Position numbers and translations under genes: made by a program. Shown here piece after piece: positions 17,771 through 27,434 of a stretch of 64,000 nt of DNA. Location: the NCBI RefSeq assembly GCF_021389975.1, contig NZ_CP089981.1, forward strand, positions 3,993,501-4,057,500, given 5' to 3'. The DNA comes from Fulvivirga ulvae (GTDB lineage Bacteria > Bacteroidota > Bacteroidia > Cytophagales > Cyclobacteriaceae). The first letter of the stretch is position 1; each line of letters begins with the position of its first letter. The notes under the pieces were generated by a model. It was not told the origin of the DNA and searched no databases. It worked only from the letters and a program-made list of their open reading frames with translations.

Positions 17771-19804
17771 TTAGTAAAAAGTAATATCACACGAGGGTTT
17801 AGTGTTTTTAAAGCTGGCCACTTCTTTTTGCGAAAGCTTGGTGTTATAACAGGAAACCTTTGATAAGTGTATCAGGGTGAATAGGGGAGACAGGTTACTT
17901 ACTGACGTATTTTGTAAGGATATCTCCTTAAGATTGCTTAATCTGCGCACCGCGTTAATATTATTTATTTTGGTGCCGGATACATGCAATGACTCCAGGC
18001 TGGTTATTCCGCTTACCGGATCCAGGTCCGAAACACGTGTGTACTCAATATTAAGATTTTTCAAAGTTTTGAGACCCATTAAGGGAGTCAGGTCAACTAC
18101 CGGATTATAGGAACAATCCAGAGACTCCAGCTTAGCCAGGTTTGATAAAGGAGAAAGGTCAGAGATCTTCATCACTTTGCTTACTTTTAATTCACGCAAG
18201 TCTTTTAGGGTAGCCAGAGGTGTAATGTTTTCAATCTCACTGCCCTCAGGTATCACAAGCTTTTTAAGCTCCAGAATTTGATATAGATTTTTTAATGGTA
18301 GTTTATCCATTGGGCCGGTGTAACCTATGGCCTTGGCAAAAATTCCCCGCCATTCTTCTGATAGCTTTATCCACCAAATGGTGAAATCCATAGTTTTATA
18401 GATTACCGTTGTTGAAGGGTGTTTGGCTTCATAAAGACCAAGTTCTTCCTTGTTTACCTTGGAGTAATCCGCAACCAGCAGTTTAAGGCTCAGGTTATTG
18501 ACAGGTCCCAAAGAGTCTATATGTGTATCAGAGAGGTCAAGCCTTTCCAGGTTAGACCACTTCTTCAGTGGCTCCAGGGAAGTAATGCCGGATTTTTTGA
18601 GGTTTAGTGACTTTACATTGGTCATATCAGCAATAGGTTCCAGGGAGTATATACCATATTTACCCTCAATATCTATCTTTTCGGCAGATTTGATCCTGGC
18701 CAGGTCCTCGCCCGTAGGAGGGGTTGCTGTTATGTTGAATTGCTCCTTAAAACTCTCCTTCCATGCCAGTGGCAGGTTGTTCCACCAATTTATAAGGTCG
18801 GCGGTTTCATATAGTACCTTGCACGACAGGTTAGACTCTTCAAACTTCCTGATCTCTGTAAGGTCGATCGGGGTATTGATACAGACCACCTTCTTCAATG
18901 ACTTAAGCGGGGTAATAGGGGCGAGCGTTTTAACAGAAGTATTTTCAAAGTATACTACCTCCAGGCTTTCCAATGCTTTGAGCGGCTCCAGGCTTTGTAC
19001 TCCGGTATTAGACATATATATCTCGCGCAGGTTGGAAAGCTGCGACAAAATCGAAATATCATTTACCCCTGTACTGGAAAAATTGAGTATTTCAAGGGCC
19101 GTTAGTTTAGCCAGGGGTTTGAGATCGGTAATGTATTTGTTGTAGGAGATGTCAATTTCTTTAATAGCCATTACCTTATGTGACTCACTTGGAGTTACGT
19201 TGCTTCCCACCGCTCTCTGGAATACCACTTTCCATTCAAAGTTTAGGTCATTCCACCATGCCTGGAATGTCTTCATATCCCTGATGCCGGAAGAGTACAT
19301 ACTGGCCACTTTGTATACCTGCTGAGTAGGTTCATAGTTAATTTCAGCATACCTCACACTGGCATTCTCCACTTTTTTTCCATCTGCTGTAGTACCTGTT
19401 ATAGTACGTTTAAAAGTAACTTTGAAATAATCCTTTTGCTCAGAACTGCTGTGTTTTTCAATTTTACTAATGTCAAATTGGAACCTGACGTTTTTAAAGA
19501 GTATATCAACATCCTGAAGATACGACTGGACGTTTTTGTTTATGGATACTTTTCTTTCGGATAGATCATCTTCAATCTGAACATTCTTATCCTGGAAAAT
19601 CTTCAGATAACTCTGATCTGTAATGGTTTTCTTGTCCCCCACAGCGACTTCAGGATCACCTAAAGTATTGAGCGTAAACTCTAGGAACTTAATAAGTTCC
19701 GATACTTTTGCCTTCTCCTCATCGCTCTGGGCATTTGCATTATTAAAGCAATTACCACTTATCAGCATTGCTATCATCAATATTCTTACAGCTCCAACTC
19801 TCAT
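17771..19804 (-). CDS. Secreted leucine-rich repeat protein with three W-W modules
   Basis: 677 residues with a signal peptide (MIAMLISGNCFNNANAQ). An N-terminal globular domain (about 27-175) has the pattern SYLKIFQDKNVQIEDDL and VQSYLQDVDILFKNVRF. Three similar modules follow, each starting with a tryptophan motif (AWWNDLNFEWKVVFQ, NWWNNLPLAWKESFK, IWWIKLSEEWRGIFA). Each continues into several LRRs (LEPLKALESLEVVYFENT type) and ends in a motif like FEESNLSCKVLYET. LRRs bind proteins or glycans, but no ligand is known here. It is the last gene of a four-gene minus-strand cluster of exported proteins and ends at a strong terminator. Confidence 0.75.
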   Translation of the reverse strand: MRVGAVRILMIAMLISGNCFNNANAQSDEEKAKVSELIKFLEFTLNTLGDPEVAVGDKKTITDQSYLKIFQDKNVQIEDDLSERKVSINKNVQSYLQDVDILFKNVRFQFDISKIEKHSSSEQKDYFKVTFKRTITGTTADGKKVENASVRYAEINYEPTQQVYKVASMYSSGIRDMKTFQAWWNDLNFEWKVVFQRAVGSNVTPSESHKVMAIKEIDISYNKYITDLKPLAKLTALEILNFSSTGVNDISILSQLSNLREIYMSNTGVQSLEPLKALESLEVVYFENTSVKTLAPITPLKSLKKVVCINTPIDLTEIRKFEESNLSCKVLYETADLINWWNNLPLAWKESFKEQFNITATPPTGEDLARIKSAEKIDIEGKYGIYSLEPIADMTNVKSLNLKKSGITSLEPLKKWSNLERLDLSDTHIDSLGPVNNLSLKLLVADYSKVNKEELGLYEAKHPSTTVIYKTMDFTIWWIKLSEEWRGIFAKAIGYTGPMDKLPLKNLYQILELKKLVIPEGSEIENITPLATLKDLRELKVSKVMKISDLSPLSNLAKLESLDCSYNPVVDLTPLMGLKTLKNLNIEYTRVSDLDPVSGITSLESLHVSGTKINNINAVRRLSNLKEISLQNTSVSNLSPLFTLIHLSKVSCYNTKLSQKEVASFKNTKPSCDITFY

Positions 19805-19828
19805 CTTAGTAAGGGTTTTTATTCGTAA

Positions 19829-20695
19829 TTAATTAGCGTGATTATTCTCATGAAAGAAAATATATTTTCTTAAAATCTCTTTATCCTTTTCAGCAACTCT
19901 CATTAAGTCGGTTATCAACCAGCCGGAATTCATGCTCTTACGGCTTAGTGATGAGAGTTCAAAATACCAGTTATCAACCTGGAAGAAATGAAATTTTACA
20001 TTTTTTACATCCAGAAACTTAGCATTGCCCCGCTTAAGTTCATAGATAAAAAGCGTCAGGTAATCAGGGTTAAACTCATTGGCGGCATATTTTTCAATCT
20101 CATCTAACCGGTCAAAAGCCTTTTTCAGATTAACAAATTTAATTTCGTGGCTTTTAGGATGCAGATAAGGCCCGGGTTTATAGGCTTCATTTCCAAAATA
20201 GTCCACACCTTTAAAAAGATGGGTAAAAGGTTGAAAATATACATTGGCCAGTACCCACTTGGTACCTTTATTTTCCCTTTCCATTTTTAAGAACAGGGTG
20301 CAAGGGTGCTTCTGGTTTTCATAGCTTATCATTACATCTACCTGAGCATACCAGTCATTTCTTTTATGGTTTAGAAACTTCGGGTCATAGCTGTCTGTGA
20401 CATTGAAAATAAAGCTGTTCTTCATTGAATCAGACATATTGGTGCTCAGCTTATCGAAAAGATTGGATAAGTAGACCTGACGTAGTAGAGGGCTTCTAAA
20501 CAGGGAGTCACTGCTGTAAAACCTGGTGCCATCGTAATCTTCTTCGCCATTAAACCTGCGGAAGAACTGGTTTACCTGCTTGGTTTCTGCGAGTACAAAC
20601 TCATTGCCTTCCACATAAGAAACCCCCTGAGCCATTATCTCAGCGCAATACATTAAAGCCGCTACAATAATTAAAAATGCACTTCTTTTTTTCAT
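19829..20695 (-). CDS. Exported protein of unknown function
   Basis: 288 residues with a signal peptide (SAFLIIVAALMYCAEIMAQ). The body is rich in aromatic and charged residues (NDWYAQVDVMISYENQKHPC, WYFELSSLSRKSM) and looks like a globular periplasmic domain. I recognise no named family. Its ATG overlaps the stop of the upstream gene by four bases and the LRR gene begins 24 bases downstream, so it is co-expressed with both. It probably works with the LRR protein on the cell surface or in the periplasm. Confidence 0.65.
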   Translation of the reverse strand: MKKRSAFLIIVAALMYCAEIMAQGVSYVEGNEFVLAETKQVNQFFRRFNGEEDYDGTRFYSSDSLFRSPLLRQVYLSNLFDKLSTNMSDSMKNSFIFNVTDSYDPKFLNHKRNDWYAQVDVMISYENQKHPCTLFLKMERENKGTKWVLANVYFQPFTHLFKGVDYFGNEAYKPGPYLHPKSHEIKFVNLKKAFDRLDEIEKYAANEFNPDYLTLFIYELKRGNAKFLDVKNVKFHFFQVDNWYFELSSLSRKSMNSGWLITDLMRVAEKDKEILRKYIFFHENNHAN

Positions 20696-21303
20696 AAAAC
20701 TGTCTCGCTTACAACTATGTCACCAAGTAATACATCCCAGAAATTGACATGGGTGCCTTCTACCTGCATGATTTTGCGTTCAACATAAATAGTGATGTCT
20801 TTTTTAGTTACATCTTTATAAACCAGGGCATCACCCTGCAGCCCTTCAAATTTTTGATAAATGGTGACTACGCCTACATACTTACCGTCGGGGGTCATTT
20901 CAAGATCACTGATATACTGAATGTCGAACCACTGGATTTTGACTTTGTCATAGCTAAGGGCCATGAGTCTTTCAAAGTATTTTTTTATTTCATACTGTTT
21001 AACTTCTTCTTTATCAAGAGTGGAAACACCAATAACACTGCCATCCGCAAATAGCTCCAAAGCTCTGGATACTACCCGGTTGGCTTCAGAAAACGGAGTG
21101 CTTTTGCTGCCAATGATCGCTATGTATTTGCTTAGGTCCCTTATTTTCTCCATGGCCATGGAGTCGACCTTAAGCTTTTGCTCGGGGTCTATAGGTTCTT
21201 CTTCCTCAAAGTAATCGGCAGATGACTGGCCTATACAGGGCTTATCAGGAGTGGAAAAGAGTATAAACACAAAGTATAGACAAAACAGTACTTTATAGGT
21301 CAT
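20692..21303 (-). CDS. Exported protein of unknown function
   Basis: 203 residues with an N-terminal hydrophobic signal (VLFCLYFVFILFSTPDKPCIG), an acidic linker, then a globular domain. That domain includes YEIKKYFERLMALSYDKVKI, DGKYVGVVTIYQKFEG and a C-terminal VNFWDVLLGDIVVSE. The strand pattern loosely resembles the N-terminal domain of the neighbouring LRR protein (partner module or paralogue is possible but unproven). It is the second gene of the four-gene cluster, overlapping the next gene by four bases. Confidence 0.65.
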   Translation of the reverse strand: MTYKVLFCLYFVFILFSTPDKPCIGQSSADYFEEEEPIDPEQKLKVDSMAMEKIRDLSKYIAIIGSKSTPFSEANRVVSRALELFADGSVIGVSTLDKEEVKQYEIKKYFERLMALSYDKVKIQWFDIQYISDLEMTPDGKYVGVVTIYQKFEGLQGDALVYKDVTKKDITIYVERKIMQVEGTHVNFWDVLLGDIVVSETVL

Positions 21304-21336
21304 GGTTGATGGGGCTTTAAGATGTAGATTGTGTGT

Positions 21337-21783
21337 TTATTTTACAGCTAGTTCAATTTTGGTTATTTTTTTTTGTGATTCGTCCAACTTGACAGCTTGA
21401 ATAATATGTGGTGCCTGACGTGTATCGCGCAAATAATGCAGGTACCTGGATATGGTGACGGGTTTATCGTAATACTTTTCGCCGTCGCTATTATATAGTG
21501 CAAAAAATACCGGTGTATCGGGCGAGCTGAAATACTCGAAGACTTCAGCCATCTTTGTATCTCTGCCGTCAATATCCTCAAGGTCCATTTTGGCAAATAG
21601 CTTGAAATAGCCCTCCAGTGTATCCTTTAACTCTTTATCTACCAAAATAATATCAGAGCTCCGAATTACCTGGGGCTCCTCATCTGCTTCAGCAGATTTG
21701 GTGGTTTGTGACGACTTACACGAAAAAACTAATAATGAAACCAACATTATACAGACACCTGTGCGATACTTAAATAAACTCAT
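21337..21783 (-). CDS. Small lipoprotein of unknown function
   Basis: 148 residues with a clear lipobox (VSLLVFSC), so it is predicted to be lipid-anchored and exported. The mature part starts with a polar linker (KSSQTTKSAEADEEPQVIRS), followed by a compact domain ending AVKLDESQKKITKIELAVK. No family recognised. It is the first gene of the minus-strand cluster running to the LRR protein, with 33 bases to the next gene, and the probable promoter lies between 21784 and 21900. Confidence 0.65.
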   Translation of the reverse strand: MSLFKYRTGVCIMLVSLLVFSCKSSQTTKSAEADEEPQVIRSSDIILVDKELKDTLEGYFKLFAKMDLEDIDGRDTKMAEVFEYFSSPDTPVFFALYNSDGEKYYDKPVTISRYLHYLRDTRQAPHIIQAVKLDESQKKITKIELAVK

Positions 21784-22033
21784 AGTAAAAAATTATCGGA
21801 ATACAAATTATAATAAATTATTAAGGAAACTGAAATTTTTCATACGAAATTTAAATAATATCCAAGTTGCAACAACGATATTAACTCCTTGGTAATGTAT
21901 AATTTATAGTTAAAATAAAATTAATTACAAAATAAATTGAATGTTTGGCTGCTTGGGCAACTATCGACGATTTTCCCTGCACCAAATTTTATCGCTCCGG
22001 CCGGGCTTTCATTGAGTTAATGGGTAACTGGAT

Positions 22034-22684
22034 CTAGATGGATTCCATCTCTTCCTCGATATGACGTACTTCTTCGGGAGAAATGTAGAGCCGGTCTATT
22101 TTGTCTTTATATTCTTTAGGAAGATCCTCCTGGTTGAGGATGTATTTTTTTGTTTTTACAATTTCATCAGCCAATCCATGCATTATGGCAAAAGTATCAG
22201 CTTGCCGCTCAGCCTTCATCAGAAAGTGTTTGGATGTGAGGTATTTAAAGCCGAAACCAATCATCTGAAATGAACTCCTGTCCAGATAATCCATAATATG
22301 TCCTAATTCATGGGCGATCCAGCCTACTAATATTTCGTGAGGGACATTTTCTATCCCCATCGTACTGTCATTTAAGGTTAAGTGCCTGCTGATTTTCACC
22401 TTATAAATGCGTTTGTACTTTCTTTTGAAAAGCGTTTTGACCCTTGGCTGAGCCTGCATGACGGCATTCTTAATATTTTCTCTGAAAACGAAGTCTATGC
22501 GGGTGTTTTGTAACTCAGGGTAATATGACAACGCTTTTTTTATTTCTTTGCTTAATAATACTGGGATGCCTTTATTGGCGTAGTTATCCGCAGGAAGTGG
22601 AATGGGCTTACTCTGTGAGTAACTTAGGAGCGGTAAATTAAAAAGAACTAGAAAGGTAAATGTTTTAACTATAGATCTGATAAT
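22034..22684 (-). CDS. Exported HExxH metalloprotease-like protein with no ATG start
   Basis: The conserved body contains WIAHELGHIMDYLD, the zinc-binding HExxH motif, and further down ERQADTFAIMHG, whose acidic residue could be the third ligand (gluzincin-like). A TTG at 22531 gives 165 residues, but the frame stays open upstream to a stop at 22694-22696. The extra sequence is a convincing signal peptide (KTFTFLVLFNLPLLSYSQ, then a polar mature start). No ATG, GTG or TTG lies in that extension. The only near-start codons are ATT at 22684-22682, ATC and ATA. I extend to the ATT. A mutated start or a base error is possible. Confidence 0.55.
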   Translation of the reverse strand: MIRSIVKTFTFLVLFNLPLLSYSQSKPIPLPADNYANKGIPVLLSKEIKKALSYYPELQNTRIDFVFRENIKNAVMQAQPRVKTLFKRKYKRIYKVKISRHLTLNDSTMGIENVPHEILVGWIAHELGHIMDYLDRSSFQMIGFGFKYLTSKHFLMKAERQADTFAIMHGLADEIVKTKKYILNQEDLPKEYKDKIDRLYISPEEVRHIEEEMESI

Positions 22685-22952
22685 GAAAAATATTTAAAGG
22701 TTTAAAAATAAATGACTGCGGCAGCCAAATTGTAACCGAAAGAGGATCGAAAAGATTCCTTAAATATAATGACTGTTTTTTGAAATCGGTAATTTTTACG
22801 CTATAACATGTAGATGATCATGTTTTTATGTTCGAGGTAGTGTCGTTGATAATGAGAAAAGTGTTTTCGGTCGGTGTTTTTATGCCATTCATATAAAAGG
22901 TTTAACTACTGATGAGATGCCCCGTGAATATTAATGGTCAAAAACTCAAAAT

Positions 22953-23315
22953 ATGCCTAAACGCAGTCAGCAAATTTTTCTCTGGATACTTATCCTGCTT
23001 TTATGTTTTCAGTTCATTGTCTCCGGAGCTATGCGTTTGTCAGGTAAATATGCCGACTTGGTGATATGGGGATATTCCTGCTCGCTGGTTTCATTTGTAG
23101 GATTACTCGATATCTTTATTGCAATCTGCCTGTTGTTTTCTAAAGTCCGCCTGGTTTCAGCTTTTATACTTATTTTATCCATGCTTTGGCAAGGGTACAT
23201 ATACCTTATGCATCAGGAGCTTGCTTTTGTTATGATTGATCTGGCTTCTGCAGGTTTGGCACTTATAGTAGTGTGGTATAGTCGTGAAAGCCTTTATGCA
23301 CAGGGGAAATGGTAA
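22953..23315 (+). CDS. DoxX-like small membrane protein
   Basis: 120 residues with four hydrophobic segments: QIFLWILILLLCFQFIVSGA, VSFVGLLDIFIAICLLF, LVSAFILILSMLWQGYIYL and MIDLASAGLALIVVWY. The first segment ends in the SGAMRLSG pattern often seen in DoxX-like proteins. The family is linked to quinone or thiol redox processes in the membrane, but its activity is poorly defined. The ArfB gene starts 29 bases downstream on the same strand, so they may form a short operon. Confidence 0.65.
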   Translation: MPKRSQQIFLWILILLLCFQFIVSGAMRLSGKYADLVIWGYSCSLVSFVGLLDIFIAICLLFSKVRLVSAFILILSMLWQGYIYLMHQELAFVMIDLASAGLALIVVWYSRESLYAQGKW

Positions 23316-23344
23316 GTATTTAGGGTGCGGTTTTATATCTTTGG

Positions 23345-23761
23345 ATGATGAGTGACAAGGTTTATGAAAGGGATTTTAGTGGAGAGTGGGAAATCACTGC
23401 CTCCAAAAGCGGAGGCCCGGGAGGTCAAAACGTCAATAAGGTTAATACAAAAGTAACTTTAAGATTCGATGTGTTGGCATCGCAGAGACTTAGTGAAGCA
23501 GAAAAGGCCCTGATAGTGGACAAACTGGCCAATAAGATTAATAATAATAATATACTCATCATCACCTCGGAAGCCGGGCGCTCTCAACTTAAGAACAAAG
23601 AAGAGGCCATCGGGAAATTTTATGATCTGCTGAAAAGAGCTCTTAAGGTTAAAAAGAAACGGAAAGCCACCAAACCTTCAAAATCCGCTGTTGAAAAAAG
23701 ACTGAAAGCCAAACAAAAGCAATCAGAAAAGAAGCAGCATAGGCAGAACAAAGATTTTTGA
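23345..23761 (+). CDS. arfB: Alternative ribosome-rescue factor / peptidyl-tRNA hydrolase ArfB
   Basis: 138 residues with the release-factor-like catalytic motif SGGPGGQNVNKVNTKV near residues 20-35. The GGQ hydrolyses peptidyl-tRNA in the ribosomal P site. The basic, lysine-rich C-terminal tail (KKKRKATKPSKSAVEKRL and beyond) enters the mRNA channel of stalled ribosomes. Length and layout match ArfB/YaeJ/ICT1. A second ATG at 23348 is an equally good start. TATCTTTG at 23336-23343 matches the Bacteroidota -7 box but lies too close to the ATG to be a normal promoter for it. Confidence 0.9.
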   Translation: MMSDKVYERDFSGEWEITASKSGGPGGQNVNKVNTKVTLRFDVLASQRLSEAEKALIVDKLANKINNNNILIITSEAGRSQLKNKEEAIGKFYDLLKRALKVKKKRKATKPSKSAVEKRLKAKQKQSEKKQHRQNKDF

Positions 23762-23853
23762 CGAACCAAGCTGAAAGTTGCCAACTGCTATTAACAACTG
23801 CCTGTCAAACAAAAGGTAGTGTCTCCTCAGAAACTCCGCCTGATCCTTTTGAC

Positions 23854-26343
23854 CTACTTCTTCTCTTTTTTCTTTACCCCCCTCAAAGCTTCTGCGGTCC
23901 AGGGATCCTCAGGCCATGAATGCTTAGGGTAGCGTCGTTGAAGCTCCTTCTTTACCTCAAAGTAAGCATTGTCCCAAAAACTGCGCAGGTCAGCGGTGAC
24001 TTGTACAGGTTTAAAGCCCGGCGAGAGCAGGTGCATGAGCACGGATGTTCTTCCTTCATTGACCTTTGGTGTATCAGCCAGTCCGAAAACTTCCTGTAGC
24101 CTTACTGCTAGTACCGGTGCCGAGCCGTCAGTGAGATATTGCAATTTGACCGCAGAGCCACTGGGAACGGTGATTCGGGGTGGTGCCAGTTCGTCAAGAG
24201 CAGCCTGTTTTTCCCAGTCAAGGCTATGATGGAGTACTTCTGTCAGGTTTATTTTTTTCAGGTCTTCCGGCTTTTTGATCTGATCCAGGTATGGAGACAG
24301 CCACTCCTCATTAGTGATCAGTAAGGTTTGCGTGCTTACATCAGGCCAGTTATCCTGAGGGCGCCACCTGCGCAGGCTCAGTACACGGTTTTGCCACTGT
24401 GTAACCTGTTCGTCAAAATTCAGCAGGTTTGCTCCTTCATTTTTAATGGCCTCCGAAATAGCTTTTACAAGATGTTCCGTATCAGGCGATGGGAGAGGTT
24501 TGGATTGCAGGACTATACAACCTATACGCAGATCCTTTGTTGCTATTAAACCCCCTTTACGTGTATCCCAGGTTATTATTTCCTGTTCCCTTACCAGTGG
24601 AGCGAGGTCCTTAGGGTTTAGGGGAGAGGCCATAAATATCTTTCCCATGCCATCGCGGGCATCTACATTGGCGATTGCCAGCCAGGGCTCATGGGCAAGG
24701 TCATCGCGGTGGCCTGCCATGGCGTATTTGCCATTGGCAAGTTGAAACTGGGCATTATTTCCCGGACGGGCATAGGCTATTCGTTCCGGGTAGGCATGTG
24801 CCAATAGCACACCCGTAGCATAGGGATCTACGGGGCCATTATCTTCTTGCTTATCGAAAAGTTTGCGGTATGACGCCGCTATTTTTTCTATTCTGCCAAA
24901 ACTTTTGCCCTGCCCTTTTCCACTTCGGTATCTTCTCAGGGCCTCTATCCGCAAGTTGATATCAATGCCCGACTCTTTAGGCAAAGGGTCTCTTTCTTCG
25001 AGTACCGCTGACACATCAGAAGCCAGCTCCAGCAGGTCATCGTCTTCTGCCATCAGCAACATATGGGCAATTCTGGGATGACACGGTAGCTGGTGTATTC
25101 TTTTACCATGCTCGGTAATACGGCCGTTTTGCAGGGCATCGAGCTGATGGAGTGTATCGGAAGCCTGCGAGAGTGTGCCTTTAGGTGGCGGAGTGAGCCA
25201 CGTGAGCTGGTGAGCATCTACTATGCCCCATTGTGCCATGTCTAGCACCAGCGGAGCCAGATCCGCCTCCATGATTTCCGGTACGCGGTGTTCGGCAAGT
25301 CTTTCCTGTGTAGCCTTTGACCACATGCGGTAACATACACCTGCACTTAAACGCCCGGCACGGCCTGCGCGCTGGTCAGCAGAGTCTTTAGTGATCTGGA
25401 CAGTTTCCAATCGCGACAAGCCGGATTTTGGGTCAAACCGGGAGGTTCGGCCATAGCCGGTGTCTACCACTATTTTTATGCCTTCGATGGTAAGACTGGT
25501 TTCTGCAATTGATGTGGCCAGCACTACTTTGCGTCGCCCTTTCCTGTCAGGCATTATGGCGTTGTATTGTTTGTTTTGAGGTAGCTTGCCGTATAGTGGG
25601 TGAATGACAAAATCGGGTAGCGCTTTTTTTAGAAGCTCTTCGCATTTTCTTATTTCACCCTCGCCGGGGAAGAATACCAGTGCATCTCCTTCATTTTCCC
25701 TGACAGCCTTTTTTATTGTCTTTGCAGTCATTTCCGGCAACATCATCAGGTCCGTTTCACCGTCATAAATAACCTCTACAGGATATTGCCTGCCCTGGCT
25801 CTCTGCAACAGGTGCATTGAGGAGCTCTTTTAGCTGAGGCATATTTAGCGTTGCCGACATGATCATGATCCGTAAGTCAGGCCTCAGTACCTGCTGAGCT
25901 TCGCGGCATAATGCCAGTGCTACATCTGCATGAATACTTCTTTCATGAAACTCGTCAAATATAACCAGGCCTACGCCTTCCAGAGCATTGTCGCTATGGA
26001 TCATCCGTGTAAGAATGCCCTCAGTGAGTACCTCAATCTGGGTGTCTGCACTTGTGCGATTCTCAAAACGTATGCGATAACCAACGGTTTTGCCCACTTC
26101 ATCATCCAAAAGGTCTGACATACGTGAAGCAATTGATCGGGCAGCCAGCCGGCGTGGTTCAAGCATGAGTATTTTCTTTCCCTCCAGCCAGGGCTCATTG
26201 AGCAATGCCAGGGGGAGCAGTGTACTCTTGCCTGCCCCAGGAGGCGCATTGACAATGAGCGTATTTTCTTTTTGAAGTAATTCCCTGACCTCAGGAATGA
26301 TGTCAGCAACTGGAAGATCTATGTTTAAAGCGTCGAATGACAA
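23854..26343 (-). CDS. hrpB: ATP-dependent DExH-box helicase HrpB
   Basis: 829 residues with Walker A APPGAGKSTLLP (about 35-46), DEFHERS motif II (about 130), SATLN motif III and QRAGRAGRLSAGVCYRMW motif VI (about 330). A winged-helix/ratchet region follows, and then the HrpB-specific C-terminal domain (GMGKIFMASPLNPKDLAPLV; SWPEDPWTAEALRG at the end). HrpB is a DEAH-type RNA helicase of unclear cellular role. Single gene, convergent with arfB. Confidence 0.92.
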   Translation of the reverse strand: MSFDALNIDLPVADIIPEVRELLQKENTLIVNAPPGAGKSTLLPLALLNEPWLEGKKILMLEPRRLAARSIASRMSDLLDDEVGKTVGYRIRFENRTSADTQIEVLTEGILTRMIHSDNALEGVGLVIFDEFHERSIHADVALALCREAQQVLRPDLRIMIMSATLNMPQLKELLNAPVAESQGRQYPVEVIYDGETDLMMLPEMTAKTIKKAVRENEGDALVFFPGEGEIRKCEELLKKALPDFVIHPLYGKLPQNKQYNAIMPDRKGRRKVVLATSIAETSLTIEGIKIVVDTGYGRTSRFDPKSGLSRLETVQITKDSADQRAGRAGRLSAGVCYRMWSKATQERLAEHRVPEIMEADLAPLVLDMAQWGIVDAHQLTWLTPPPKGTLSQASDTLHQLDALQNGRITEHGKRIHQLPCHPRIAHMLLMAEDDDLLELASDVSAVLEERDPLPKESGIDINLRIEALRRYRSGKGQGKSFGRIEKIAASYRKLFDKQEDNGPVDPYATGVLLAHAYPERIAYARPGNNAQFQLANGKYAMAGHRDDLAHEPWLAIANVDARDGMGKIFMASPLNPKDLAPLVREQEIITWDTRKGGLIATKDLRIGCIVLQSKPLPSPDTEHLVKAISEAIKNEGANLLNFDEQVTQWQNRVLSLRRWRPQDNWPDVSTQTLLITNEEWLSPYLDQIKKPEDLKKINLTEVLHHSLDWEKQAALDELAPPRITVPSGSAVKLQYLTDGSAPVLAVRLQEVFGLADTPKVNEGRTSVLMHLLSPGFKPVQVTADLRSFWDNAYFEVKKELQRRYPKHSWPEDPWTAEALRGVKKKEKK

Positions 26344-26611
26344 AATTTATGTCAGATTATAAAGTTATAACTTATTTGCAAAAGCAAAATTACAAACTTT
26401 ACCAGAGAAAGCATTTAGGGAGATTAAAAGCATAAAAATGAACGCATAAACATGTAGGAACAACAAGTATGTGTAACCGACCGGAAGCACAGGACAACCT
26501 GAGACGATATTTTGATGTTTTCTACCCGCGTTCTTAAATGATTCATCATAAAAAACTTTCAATTCCAAAGATTTATTACTAACTATATATCAACCCCAAA
26601 ACGAACGTCGT

Positions 26612-26896
26612 ATGGTAACCTCCAACCCGAAAAAAGACCTCCTGAACCACTCTTTCCGGCTTAGGTACAAAACGTGCGATTTGAAATCAAAGCTAACGGC
26701 TCTGATATTATATGTAGAAGAATGTGATGAGCTGGATGAAGACAAAAAGCGCGAAATATTGCACATATGTAGCAAGATTGCGCAGAGAAATAATGATTTG
26801 ATTACAACGGAGTGCAAGCTTATAGAAACGTTAGGGAAGCTTTTACCAGGTTCTGATGATTGTGAACAGAACTCAATGCTTGCTACAGTAGCCTAA
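26612..26896 (+). CDS. Small helical protein of unknown function
   Basis: 94 residues beginning MVTSNPKKDLLNHSFRLRYK, with helical heptad-like stretches (LKSKLTALILYVEECDELDE and LHICSKIAQRNNDLITTE). It has no signal or membrane segment and contains four cysteines. No family recognised. It converges on the small gene at 26912, with 15 bases between stops. The amino-acid composition looks like a real short protein, but confidence is limited by length. Confidence 0.5.
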   Translation: MVTSNPKKDLLNHSFRLRYKTCDLKSKLTALILYVEECDELDEDKKREILHICSKIAQRNNDLITTECKLIETLGKLLPGSDDCEQNSMLATVA

Positions 26897-26911
26897 GGAT
26901 TTTATATGGTT

Positions 26912-27157
26912 TTACCGTTCCAGTTTCTCTATTATTTCATCAATAGATTGAATAAACGCCTCTCTGTGCCGCTTGGAGAGTAAATATCTCCTCTTAATTA
27001 GCCTTACAGACATGTCATCCATGATGAAGTGGTTACAGAAAAAAGCCAACCTGTCATCCTCGGAGTTAATCTTTTTATATTTTGACCTTTCAGTAGGCGA
27101 CTCCAGTATGAGTTGCACTTTATTCATTAAGAGATCAGATTCGCTGTCAGGACGCAT
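26912..27157 (-). CDS. Small basic protein of unknown function
   Basis: 81 residues, MRPDSESDLLMNKVQLILES, ending in AFIQSIDEIIEKLER. It is charged and probably helical, with no signal peptide. A second in-frame Met at residue 11 could be the true start. It shares the pattern of short cytoplasmic helical proteins with the gene at 26612, to which it is convergent. Function unknown. Confidence 0.5.
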   Translation of the reverse strand: MRPDSESDLLMNKVQLILESPTERSKYKKINSEDDRLAFFCNHFIMDDMSVRLIKRRYLLSKRHREAFIQSIDEIIEKLER

Positions 27158-27434
27158 ACTTGATGTTAAGGTTTACTATAAACAATGGCAAGATAATTTT
27201 TTTATCGGGATGATCATTAATTTCTTTAGAGAATTTAATTACATGCGTAAAAACTGCATGTTGTTTTACTGCTTTACGGCGTTTAAAATTCTTTAAATGG
27301 AGATAACGTTCTGATATGTATTCATCACTTCGTAAGAAATGAGGATGAGACAGATGTTATTGAGGAAGAATTCTGCCGGACGATATCGTAGTGTTTACTC
27401 CACAGTCCGTGGTTACTATAACCCGAATGCACGC

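Noticed and set aside
18498..19145. A 215-codon plus-strand frame
   Set aside because: It lies entirely within the LRR protein gene on the minus strand. The leucine-rich composition of that gene produces long antisense frames.
26365..26568. A 67-codon minus-strand frame between hrpB and the small plus-strand gene
   Set aside because: It has no recognisable features and a composition like non-coding AT-rich sequence.
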